This document shows positions 1 through 5,630 of a stretch of 6,703 nt of DNA, one piece after another (positions within the stretch are counted from its first letter, which is position 1; every line of letters starts with the position of its first letter). The DNA comes from Thermoplasmata archaeon (GTDB lineage: Archaea > Thermoplasmatota > Thermoplasmata > JAGHBH01). A model generated the notes under the pieces. That model was not told where the DNA came from. It did no database searches and saw only the letters and a list, made by a program, of their open reading frames with translations. The stretch spans positions 1-6,703 of the forward strand of contig JAGHBH010000085.1 in NCBI GenBank assembly GCA_021161085.1, given 5' to 3'. A program made the position numbers and the translations under genes.

Positions 1-320
1 CCCGCCCCCACCAGATGCCCCCCTATGATGTTCCTGGGTTTCGCCGTCACGCTCCGCGGCATGGCGAACACTATGAACGCCGTGGAGCCTATGACCGCTA
101 TTATTATCCCCCCCGTGGTCAGGTTCACGCTCAGAAGCACGAAGAACATGACCAGCATGGCCATGAGACTCTGATAGAGATAGTTCACCCAGGTGGCCCG
201 GGGCTCCAGCAGGCGGCGGTCCAGAAGGTGGAACCCCCTTACCCTGTTCTTTATGACCAGATGTTCCAGTTCTGTCTCGAGCTTTACCTCTTTTTTCTTG
301 GTGTCGGAACCGGCGGTCAT
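1..320 (-). CDS. HPP family integral membrane protein, N-terminal part (gene runs off the left edge)
   Basis: The frame opens with ATG at 318-320 on the minus strand and stays open for 106 codons to the window edge, so only the N-terminal part is present. The first 45 residues are charged and soluble (Lys/Glu-rich, MTAGSDTKKKEVKLE). Two hydrophobic segments follow, at about residues 47-66 (NYLYQSLMAMLVMFFVLLSV) and 71-87. The stretch GSTAFIVFAMP, then KPRNIIGGHLVGA at residues 94-106, matches the HPP family signature (a small-residue membrane helix, then PxxxxxxPRNxxGGH). HPP proteins are four-helix membrane proteins; a plant member has been linked to chloroplast nitrite transport, but most prokaryotic members have no known substrate. 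The start overlaps the stop of the upstream small gene (TGATG), which suggests translational coupling. Family assignment rests on the PRN-GGH motif; the missing C-terminal half, including any CBS domain, cannot be judged. Confidence 0.8.
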   Translation of the reverse strand, partial: MTAGSDTKKKEVKLETELEHLVIKNRVRGFHLLDRRLLEPRATWVNYLYQSLMAMLVMFFVLLSVNLTTGGIIIAVIGSTAFIVFAMPRSVTAKPRNIIGGHLVGA

Positions 321-619
321 CACTCCACATCCAGTTCGTCCATGAAATCCTCCAGATGTTCACACTCCAAGGTGAGATACTTCCTGCAGTGGATGCACAG
401 GCCGTCATCGTTCTCCTTGGGAAGGGAGGTGTTGAACTCGTAGCACGGGTATCTCGTCTCCTCCTCTTCCTCCTCCACATCCTCGGAGTCCGACGGGGAG
501 ATTCCGGAGACATCCAGGAGCTTGGGAAGCTGTAGGCCGGGCGGTCGTTTTCCTCCCTCTCTTTCCTCTGGCGTCATAGTATATTCCACCACGATCCCGC
601 CGCTCTGCGCCTTTTTCAC
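320..619 (-). CDS. Small acidic Cys/His-rich protein of unknown function (putative zinc-binding)
   Basis: I do not recognise this 99-residue protein. It has an acidic run (DSEDVEEEEEE, residues 44-54) followed by a compact Cys/His set: C59, C75-I-H-C78 and C86-E-H88. This could bind one zinc ion, but the spacing does not match a zinc ribbon that I know. There is no signal peptide or membrane segment. Two starts are possible. The GTG at 619 lies a few bases after the start point expected from a TATA-like element at 647-654. An in-frame ATG at 577 is preceded by GGTGG with 8 nt spacing and would give 85 residues; all Cys/His positions are kept either way. The stop overlaps the ATG of the HPP membrane protein gene, so the two are probably co-transcribed and translationally coupled. 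A regulatory or accessory role for the membrane protein is only inference. Confidence 0.7.
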   Translation of the reverse strand: MKKAQSGGIVVEYTMTPEEREGGKRPPGLQLPKLLDVSGISPSDSEDVEEEEEETRYPCYEFNTSLPKENDDGLCIHCRKYLTLECEHLEDFMDELDVE

Positions 620-646
620 ACGGGATACGCTGGGAACAGTACCGTC

Positions 647-660
647 GTTTAAAACATTTT
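647..660 (-). promoter_or_regulatory. Candidate TATA/BRE promoter for the small Cys/His protein and HPP gene
   Basis: On the minus strand TTTTAAAC (647-654) is preceded by a purine-rich, BRE-like GTGAAAATG. The expected start point is about 25 nt downstream, near 624, just before the GTG at 619. The placement fits an archaeal promoter separating this gene pair from lonB, but it rests on pattern alone. Confidence 0.4.
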
Positions 661-678
661 CACCGAAAACACCGAAAG
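661..678. repeat. Tandem 9-bp direct repeat (CACCGAAAA / CACCGAAAG) after lonB
   Basis: Two adjacent 9-mers differing at the last base lie in the 81 bp gap between the lonB stop and the next gene. On the minus strand they read CTTTCGGTG TTTTCGGTG, directly upstream of the TTTTAAAC element. They could be a tandem binding site or part of a T-rich lonB terminator region. The repeat is visible; the function is not. Confidence 0.4.
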
Positions 679-700
679 ACGGTGCATCATGGGGAGATGC

Positions 701-2770
701 TCATCCTGGAAGGGGCTTCTTTCCGGTGTCCGGGACAGCGGGTATGTTGAGGGGGACGAGGTTGGACAGCTTGTCCAGGAGGCCCTGCTTCTTCTCCCCC
801 ACCAGGGCGTGTGACAGCACCTCCTTGAGGTCGGATACGGGGATTATCTCTATCTTGCCCGCATACTTGCTGTCCAGCAGAACGTCCTTCTCGTTGGCCG
901 CCGGGATGATGACCTTCTTGAGACCGGCCTGTGCGGCGGCCTCTATCTTGGCGTTGACCCCTCCGACCGGCAGCACCTGGCCACGGACGCTCAGTGAGCC
1001 GGTCATCCCTATCTCCTGGTCCACGGGGATGCCGTTGAACGCAGATATCACGGCGGTGGCTATGGATATGCTGGCGGAGTCCCCCTCCACACCTTCGTAG
1101 GTGCCCACGAACTGTATGTGGATGTCGTAGTTGCTTATATCCTGGCCCGTGTACTTCTTCAGGAGGGCGGAGACGTTCTCCACGGCCTCCTTGGCTATCT
1201 CCCCCAGCTTCCCGGTGGCGATGATCCTTCCGCCGGAGCGGGAGAGCGCGGGTGTGACCTCCGCCACTATGGGGAGAACGAGGCCTGCCTCCTCCGTGAG
1301 CCCCTCCGTCCCTCCTCCCATGACCGCCAGGCCGTTGACCATTCCTATCTGGGCACCGGAGGTTATGAACGTCTTGTACTCCTTCTTCCTCTCCAGCGCC
1401 CGGTCGGTTATCTGCTGTTCCAGGGAGCGGGCTATCCTCTTGGCTCTCTTGACATGCTCCACATCCACATACTCCGCTCCCATCTCCTTGGCCACATCTC
1501 CGGCCACCCGGACGAGACCTCCCAGTTCCCTGAGCCGGAGGGTCAGATGGCCTCTCCTGCCGGAGCGGTGCTTCGCCTCGTTGATTATCTCCGCCACCGC
1601 CCGTTTGGTGAAATGCGGTATCTTTCCGTCCTTGACCACCTCCTGGGCAACGAACCGGACCAACTTTTTCCTGTTCTCCGGGGTGTCCGGCATGCTGTTC
1701 TTCATGTATATCTCGTAGCCATACCCCCTTATCCTGGATCTGAGGGCGGGATGCATTCCCCCAACACGGTTGCCCCTCTCGTCCACAGCCCCGTATATGG
1801 AGTCGAGATTTCCGGCGGCCACCAGCACGAAGTCACAGGGCACGGGCTCGGTCTTCACCATGGCCCCGCTGGACCTCTCGCTCTGCCCGATTATGGGAAA
1901 CTTCTTCTCCTGGAGGGCGGTGAGGAGGCTCTGCTGGCTCTCCATTCTGAGGAGGTTTATCTCGTCGATATACAGGACGCCTCCGCTGGCCTTGTGGATG
2001 GCCCCCACGTCCACCCTCTCGTGGGCGGGCGTTCCCAGCCCTCCGCTCTGGAACGGGTCGTGTTTCACATCGCCCAACAGCGCCCCGGCATGCGCCCCCG
2101 TCGCATCGATGAACGGCGGATCCTCGTTCGGTTCGTGGGTTATCAGCAGCTTCGGCACCATCTCCTTCTCCTCATGCTGGCTGCCCATCCGGAGGACGAA
2201 GAACACGGCTGCTGCTGCTATTATCCCCCAGAAGAGGGTGGTGGAGTCCACGGTCCATCCTCCCCCCTCGGTGGGGTGGATCGCCAAGAAAAAGGATAGG
2301 GAGAGGACGAGGAAGACCATGAGAAGTATTCCCTGGGCCTTCTGCTGTTTCCTCTGAAGCGCCCGGGCCTTTTCCGCCTTGACGATGTCCTTTCCCTTCC
2401 CCGCAGGGACAACCCTTATCTTGGGCTCGTTGGGGTCCTCGGGGTTGTGATACGCCAGCACGTCCTTCAGATCTCCCTTCGGAAGGAACTCGGTCATGGA
2501 CTGGGCCAGCATCGATTTGCCGGTCCCCGGGTCTCCTATGAGGAGGACGTGACGCTTCTGCTGGGCGGCTTTCTTGATGATGTCCACGGCCTCATCCTGG
2601 CCTATGACCTGGTCTATCAGCCTCTCCGGAATCTCTATGTCCTCCGTGGTCTCGAAGGGCATCCTCTCTATCCATTCTTCGACACTCTCCTCGAAGAACC
2701 CCTTTCTGGGGGGACCGGAGGATGCCGGTCTCTCGGGAGGATCGTCCGCCGTTCCGGAGCTGTCGGTCAT
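701..2770 (-). CDS. lonB: Archaeal LonB: membrane-anchored ATP-dependent Lon protease
   Basis: LonB degrades unfolded and selected proteins at the inner face of the membrane using ATP; in archaea, which lack FtsH, it is the main membrane-bound AAA+ protease. Numbered from the ATG at 2770 (689 residues), the order is: Walker A GDPGTGKS (79-86); two transmembrane helices between Walker A and B, about 147-164 and 179-194, as is typical of archaeal LonB; Walker B VLYIDE (265-270); sensor-1 Asn321 in AAGNLDS; and [10 protein letters not shown] with Arg-finger candidates (about 340-348). The C-terminal protease domain has EGDSAS with catalytic Ser565 preceded by Asp564, and GGVNAK with catalytic Lys608, the Ser-Lys dyad. 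A proline-rich tail of about 30 residues follows the protease domain. I chose ATG 2770 because GGTG lies 5 nt upstream; an in-frame GTG at 2809 would add 13 residues. It is divergent from the PAC2 gene. Confidence 0.95.
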   Translation of the reverse strand: MTDSSGTADDPPERPASSGPPRKGFFEESVEEWIERMPFETTEDIEIPERLIDQVIGQDEAVDIIKKAAQQKRHVLLIGDPGTGKSMLAQSMTEFLPKGDLKDVLAYHNPEDPNEPKIRVVPAGKGKDIVKAEKARALQRKQQKAQGILLMVFLVLSLSFFLAIHPTEGGGWTVDSTTLFWGIIAAAAVFFVLRMGSQHEEKEMVPKLLITHEPNEDPPFIDATGAHAGALLGDVKHDPFQSGGLGTPAHERVDVGAIHKASGGVLYIDEINLLRMESQQSLLTALQEKKFPIIGQSERSSGAMVKTEPVPCDFVLVAAGNLDSIYGAVDERGNRVGGMHPALRSRIRGYGYEIYMKNSMPDTPENRKKLVRFVAQEVVKDGKIPHFTKRAVAEIINEAKHRSGRRGHLTLRLRELGGLVRVAGDVAKEMGAEYVDVEHVKRAKRIARSLEQQITDRALERKKEYKTFITSGAQIGMVNGLAVMGGGTEGLTEEAGLVLPIVAEVTPALSRSGGRIIATGKLGEIAKEAVENVSALLKKYTGQDISNYDIHIQFVGTYEGVEGDSASISIATAVISAFNGIPVDQEIGMTGSLSVRGQVLPVGGVNAKIEAAAQAGLKKVIIPAANEKDVLLDSKYAGKIEIIPVSDLKEVLSHALVGEKKQGLLDKLSNLVPLNIPAVPDTGKKPLPG

Positions 2771-2835
2771 ATTCACACCATCTCTCGGGCCTCTGTCCCC
2801 GTTATCCACACGATATGAAGGACACGCCGTGGAAA

Positions 2836-2862
2836 CGAATTATACCCCCACCGGGTATATAT
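2836..2862 (-). promoter_or_regulatory. lonB promoter region with two TATA-like elements
   Basis: Reading the minus strand, TATATA (2856-2862) follows a purine-rich GGAGGAAAAAACC that resembles a BRE, and a second element, TATAAT, lies at about 2839-2844. Expected start points are near 2832 and 2816, giving leaders of roughly 45-60 nt to the ATG at 2770. The second would put the alternative GTG at 2809 only a few bases into the transcript. Which element is used cannot be told from sequence. Confidence 0.5.
2841..2859. promoter_or_regulatory. Perfect inverted repeat overlapping both lonB TATA elements (candidate operator)
   Basis: TATACCC (2841-2847), a 5-nt spacer CCACC, then GGGTATA (2853-2859) form a perfect 7+7 bp dyad. 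Each arm falls on one of the two lonB TATA-like elements, so a dimeric factor bound here would compete with TBP. A related single half-site, TATACCACCCC, lies at 2959-2969 on the PAC2 side. The dyad is a direct observation; operator function is inference. Confidence 0.45.
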
Positions 2863-2983
2863 GGTTTTTTCCTCCATTATCGGCATGTTGAACCCGGATA
2901 TTATTTCGTGATAGATATTACCTTGTACCTATAATATATAGCCAATATACAACCCAAATATACCACCCCAATGCTCCAATACA

Positions 2984-3030
2984 CCCCCCCGCCGGAGAGG
3001 AGGGGGGAAAGGTTAGGGTTAAGTAGGGGG
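2984..3030 (+). repeat. C-run/G-run segment with hairpin potential upstream of the PAC2 gene
   Basis: Seven C (2984-2990) face six G (3002-3007) across a short loop, and further G tracts lie at 3015-3017 and 3026-3030. In RNA or single-stranded DNA the C run could pair with either G run. The segment ends less than 20 bp before the PAC2 start codon and contains its likely TATA element. It may be a regulatory structure or only a compositional patch. The rest of the 277-bp gap is AT-rich (about 2900-2965), with the heptamer AATATAC twice, at 2944-2950 and 2957-2963, and no gene I can support. Confidence 0.3.
3010..3025 (+). promoter_or_regulatory. Candidate promoter of the PAC2-ferritin gene pair
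   Basis: TTAAGTA (3019-3025), preceded by a purine-rich AGGTTAGGG, is centred about 26 bp before the ATG at 3048. That spacing places the start point at or next to the start codon. No Shine-Dalgarno sequence lies at a usable distance, which fits a leaderless mRNA. AATATAC elements further upstream (2944-2963) are alternatives that would give a 60-75 nt leader including the C/G-run segment. Confidence 0.4.
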
Positions 3031-3047
3031 AACATATTCTATCCACG

Positions 3048-3839
3048 ATGAGCGACGGCGTGGAGATATACGAGATAAAGAAGAAGGAGTTGAAGGGGGG
3101 GATAGTGGTGGATGGCTTTCCCAGCGTGGGATTGGTGAGCTCCATCGTTGCCAACTATCTCATAAACCTGTTCGACCTAGAGCAGATAGGGGTCGTGGAC
3201 TCCATATACTTCCCCACGGTCTCCCTCATAAAGGAGTCGGAGCCCCTGAATCCGGTCAGGATATACGCCACCCGGGAGGAAGAGGAGAGTCCCCTGGTGG
3301 TGTTCATCTCCGAGTTCCAGCCCTCGCCGAACATCATAAAGCCCATCGCCAGTGCCATGCTGGACTGGGCCATAGAACAGCGGTGTTCCCTTGTCATATC
3401 CCCCGAGGGCCTGGTGGTGGACACCTCGGAGGTGGAGGGAAAGCTGGAGGAGGACGACATTAAGGAGCAGCGCCTGGCTGTCTATGGGGTGGGGAGCACC
3501 AAGGAGGTGCGGGATCTCATAAAACAGCATGACGAGATAAGCGAGTTCACCGAGGGGATAATCTCCGGCGTCGCCGGCGTCCTCCTAAACGAGGGGAAGA
3601 TGAGGGATTTCCCCGTCCTGGGCCTTCTGACCGAGGCACACCCAGACTATCCGGACGCAAGGTCGGCCGCCAAGGTCATAGAGATAATGGACAAGATCAT
3701 CCTGAACCGCAACATAGACGCCGAACCCCTCTACCGGGAGGCGGAGAAGGTGGAGGCCCAGATAAAGGCCCTCCACCAGCAGAGCGGAAAGGGCAAGAAG
3801 GGACTAAAGAAGCCGCTCACCCCATCCATGTACGGATAA
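3048..3839 (+). CDS. PAC2-family protein, probable archaeal proteasome assembly chaperone (PbaA/PbaB-like)
   Basis: This 263-residue protein matches the PAC2 family. The fold begins with GGIVVDGFPSVGLVSSIVANYLI (residues 17-39) and continues with FPTVSLIKES (55-64), then VVFISEFQPSP (84-94), VISPEGL (116-122) and VYGVGS (145-150). The conserved later segment is SGVAGVLLNEG...LGLLTEAHPDYPDARSAAKVIE (173-212). Archaeal homologues of eukaryotic Pba1-Pba2 bind the alpha ring of the 20S proteasome. The last 16 residues form a basic, flexible tail ending in Met-Tyr-Gly, which fits the hydrophobic-Tyr-any (HbYX) motif by which such chaperones and proteasomal ATPases dock into alpha-ring pockets. The start is the first in-frame ATG with a promoter element 26 bp upstream. 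It is divergent from lonB and 37 bp upstream of the ferritin-like gene. Whether it is the PbaA or PbaB type cannot be decided here. Confidence 0.88.
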   Translation: MSDGVEIYEIKKKELKGGIVVDGFPSVGLVSSIVANYLINLFDLEQIGVVDSIYFPTVSLIKESEPLNPVRIYATREEEESPLVVFISEFQPSPNIIKPIASAMLDWAIEQRCSLVISPEGLVVDTSEVEGKLEEDDIKEQRLAVYGVGSTKEVRDLIKQHDEISEFTEGIISGVAGVLLNEGKMRDFPVLGLLTEAHPDYPDARSAAKVIEIMDKIILNRNIDAEPLYREAEKVEAQIKALHQQSGKGKKGLKKPLTPSMYG

Positions 3840-3864
3840 CCGTAACTGGCAGATGAAGAGAAGA

Positions 3865-3871
3865 GGAGGAG
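3865..3871 (+). promoter_or_regulatory. Strong Shine-Dalgarno site that sets the ferritin-like gene start
   Basis: GGAGGAG ends 5 nt before the ATG at 3877. It decides against the upstream in-frame ATG at 3853, which would place the ribosome site inside the coding region. Confidence 0.75.
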
Positions 3872-3876
3872 ATAAC

Positions 3877-4305
3877 ATGGCCGAGAAGATAAGCATAGCC
3901 AGGCTGATAAAGCTTCTGAACGACGACCTCTCCTGGGAATACACCGCAGCCGTCCAGTATATCCAACACAGCGGCGTGATGAAGGGGGCCGCCTACGCCG
4001 ACATAACCAAGGAGATGAAGATACACGCCACCGAGGAGATACAGCACGCCCTCATCCTGGTGGATCAGATAGCGTATCTCGGGGGCACACCGACCGCAAG
4101 GGTCTACGAGGCGAAGAAATCCAAGGACACCGTTGAGATGCTCAAACAGGACCTTGAGGGAGAACTGGATGCCGTCCGCAGGTACAAGGAGAGGATACAG
4201 GAGGCCGAGTCCATCCAGGAATACGCCCTGGCCCAGAAACTGAGGGAGATACTGGCCACCGAGCAGGAACACGCCATGGATCTCCAGAGCGCCCTGGGAG
4301 AATAG
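3877..4305 (+). CDS. Bacterioferritin-like di-iron four-helix protein, short and without heme ligand
   Basis: This is a 142-residue all-helical protein of the ferritin-like superfamily. Likely di-iron ligands are Glu21 (WEYTAAVQY), Glu54 and His57 (EEIQH), Glu96 (EGELDAV) and Glu129 with His132 (EQEHA). They track the E. coli bacterioferritin ligands (18, 51, 54, 94, 127, 130) with a constant small offset, so a working ferroxidase-type centre is expected. The residue equivalent to the heme-binding Met52 is Ile55, so no heme should be bound. Only 10 residues follow the last ligand, too few for the fifth helix of cage-forming bacterioferritins; oligomeric state is therefore uncertain. The protein has no Cys. 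The likely role is iron oxidation and storage or peroxide protection in the cytoplasm. It follows the PAC2 gene by 37 bp with its own strong Shine-Dalgarno site, so co-transcription is likely. Confidence 0.85.
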   Translation: MAEKISIARLIKLLNDDLSWEYTAAVQYIQHSGVMKGAAYADITKEMKIHATEEIQHALILVDQIAYLGGTPTARVYEAKKSKDTVEMLKQDLEGELDAVRRYKERIQEAESIQEYALAQKLREILATEQEHAMDLQSALGE

Positions 4306-4308
4306 GGG

Positions 4309-5082
4309 CTACCATCCCCATTCCCGGAGCCTGCTGCGGCTCTCCACGGCCTCCGCCAGTCCCCGGCTCTCTATGACCACAGTCCCCCCGTATCCCCGGG
4401 AGGCCAGGGCTCTTTTCACCTCTTCCCACGGCACGGTTCCTTCTCCCACCACGAGATGCTCGTCCCTCTCGCCCCCGTTGTCGTGCGCATGCACGTTCTC
4501 CAGACGGTCCATCAGAAGGTCCGAGGAGAGGAATGCCTTCAGCGTCCCGGAAGCGTGGGCGTGACCCACATCAAGGCAGAAGCCGATATCCGTGCCCTCC
4601 AGATGGCTCTCCAGTTCCCGGGGGGTGGTGCAGATGGTGGTGGCCATCGGGGGCATGTTCTCCAGGGCCACCCGCAGGTCGTAGGCCCGGTTTATCTTGT
4701 CCAGCATCCTCACCCCTTCCACGCTGAGCTCGAACACCCGCTCCCGGTCGTAGAACCCCAGGGGTGAGACGTGGCCTGGATGTACCGTCACCACATCCAG
4801 TCCGAGGTCGTTGGCCGTCTCCAGGGTCTCCCAGAGGAAGGAGAAGGACTTGCCCCGCATGGGAGGAGACAGGCTGCCTATGTTCACATCGCTGAGAGGG
4901 GCGTGTATCTGGAGTCGCAGCCCGTATCTCTCCATGATATCCGAGAACACCCTCCTGTTGCCCGGGAGCTGATGGAGGGCCTCGGCAACCACCTCCCATG
5001 TGGAGAACTCCCCCGCAACATCCCCTGCCACCTCCTCCGGAGGCCTCAGGGAGAATCCCGGGCAGGACACCGCTATCTCCAC
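4309..5082 (-). CDS. Endonuclease IV-like / xylose isomerase-like TIM barrel metalloenzyme
   Basis: This 257-residue protein belongs to the AP endonuclease family 2 / sugar phosphate isomerase-epimerase superfamily (PF01261). Motifs in order: QIHAPLSDVNIG (58-69), VTVHPGH (98-104), ALENMPP (139-145), FCLDVGHAHASG (168-179), NVHAHDN (196-202), RDEHLVVGEG (206-215) and VVIES (235-239). Counterparts of all nine zinc ligands of endonuclease IV can be placed: H60, H101, E141, D171, H174, H198, D207, H209 and E238. Isomerases of this fold usually keep only four. It is about 30 residues shorter than E. coli Nfo, so either AP-site cleavage or an isomerase/epimerase activity remains possible. The GTG start directly abuts the TAG of the upstream gene, with GGAGGT 7 nt before it, and no other Met occurs before residue 50. 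It ends 3 bp from the convergent ferritin-like gene. Confidence 0.85.
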   Translation of the reverse strand: MEIAVSCPGFSLRPPEEVAGDVAGEFSTWEVVAEALHQLPGNRRVFSDIMERYGLRLQIHAPLSDVNIGSLSPPMRGKSFSFLWETLETANDLGLDVVTVHPGHVSPLGFYDRERVFELSVEGVRMLDKINRAYDLRVALENMPPMATTICTTPRELESHLEGTDIGFCLDVGHAHASGTLKAFLSSDLLMDRLENVHAHDNGGERDEHLVVGEGTVPWEEVKRALASRGYGGTVVIESRGLAEAVESRSRLREWGW

Positions 5083-5619
5083 CTATCCCACCTCCCCGTT
5101 GTCTTTCTCTGTTCCGGGAGCCTCCACCACGGGTATATGGGTGAGCCATTCCACGGTTTTCCGCAGAATCTCCGATGTTTCCTCTCCCATCCCACCACCG
5201 GCGGTACCGTCAGTCTGGCCGACCTGCAGCTCCACCTTTATGTCCCCCAGCGGGTGTTTTCCGTCGGAGAAGTTTATCCTGCCCATCAGCGCGGCCTGTT
5301 TTCCTATGAAAAAGTCCCGCTTTCCCCCGGCAACCAGCCCCAGGAGATGGGATCTGGCGGCGTCCCTTATCCTCTGCTCCGCCAAGAGTTCACGCATCCT
5401 CTCCAGAGAGGCCTCGCCGGAGAGAATCTTCACCGGTATGATCTCACCCGAGGCGCCCCTCATCTCGTCCTCCGCCACGGACAAGGTCCCGTCGGGAAAC
5501 ACGTTCTTCAACGCTTCCAGGACCCTCTCCTCCTCTTCCGTCGGGAACACCGGGCAGGAGAACGCCGCCACGCGGGAAGATGGGGGGCGAACAGCACCGC
5601 TGTCTGGGGGAACGGGCAT
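5083..5619 (-). CDS. UPF0201 / PF01877-type predicted RNA-binding protein
   Basis: This 178-residue protein (from ATG 5619) carries the hallmarks of the archaeal UPF0201 family, predicted to bind RNA through a dsRBD-like fold. They are CPVFPTEEEERVLEALKNVFPD (22-43), RIRDAARSHL (83-92) and FFIGKQAALMGRINFSDGKHPLG..KVEL (103-131). Typical members begin near the PTE motif and end soon after the KVEL strand. This one has about 20 extra residues in front and about 45 behind, the tail being Gly/Glu-rich and low in complexity around TDGTAGGGMGEE. I chose ATG 5619 because AGGAG, overlapping the dacZ stop, lies 8 nt upstream; a GTG at 5628 would add three residues but would overlap that site. Its stop abuts the next gene's GTG, and it sits between dacZ and the endonuclease IV-like gene in one probable operon. 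The RNA target is unknown. Confidence 0.85.
   Translation of the reverse strand: MPVPPDSGAVRPPSSRVAAFSCPVFPTEEEERVLEALKNVFPDGTLSVAEDEMRGASGEIIPVKILSGEASLERMRELLAEQRIRDAARSHLLGLVAGGKRDFFIGKQAALMGRINFSDGKHPLGDIKVELQVGQTDGTAGGGMGEETSEILRKTVEWLTHIPVVEAPGTEKDNGEVG
5090..5095 (-). promoter_or_regulatory. Shine-Dalgarno site supporting the GTG start at 5082
   Basis: GGAGGT lies inside the end of the UPF0201 gene, 7 nt before the GTG of the endonuclease IV-like gene. It supports that non-ATG start and suggests translational coupling across the zero-gap TAG-GTG junction. Confidence 0.7.
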
Positions 5620-5630
5620 TTTTGACACTC

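Noticed and set aside
15..443. A 142-codon plus-strand frame at the left edge
   Set aside because: It opposes the HPP-family start and the small Cys/His gene; composition is His/Tyr/Ser-rich shadow and no motif is seen.
1118..2299. A 393-codon open frame on the plus strand
   Set aside because: It lies fully opposite the protease and ATPase domains of lonB, has biased, repetitive composition (Leu/Gly/His-rich) and shows no recognisable motif; it is a shadow of GC-rich coding sequence.
2773..2886. A 37-codon minus-strand frame (ATG 2886) ending 2 nt before the lonB ATG
   Set aside because: It would span both lonB TATA elements and the dyad, its codon choice is unlike the real genes, and it has no motif. 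It is more likely chance.
3013..3020. Telomere-like TTAGGGTT string
   Set aside because: It is a single copy inside a G-rich promoter segment; archaeal chromosomes do not use such telomeres, and there is no array.
2918..3154. A 78-codon minus-strand frame over the PAC2 gene 5' end
   Set aside because: It is antisense to the conserved N-terminus of the PAC2 protein and reads through the AT-rich intergenic region with low-complexity Pro/Tyr/Trp content.
4771..5625. Long plus-strand frames opposite the endonuclease IV-like and UPF0201 genes
   Set aside because: The minus-strand proteins have clear family motifs and good Shine-Dalgarno sites; the plus-strand frames have neither.
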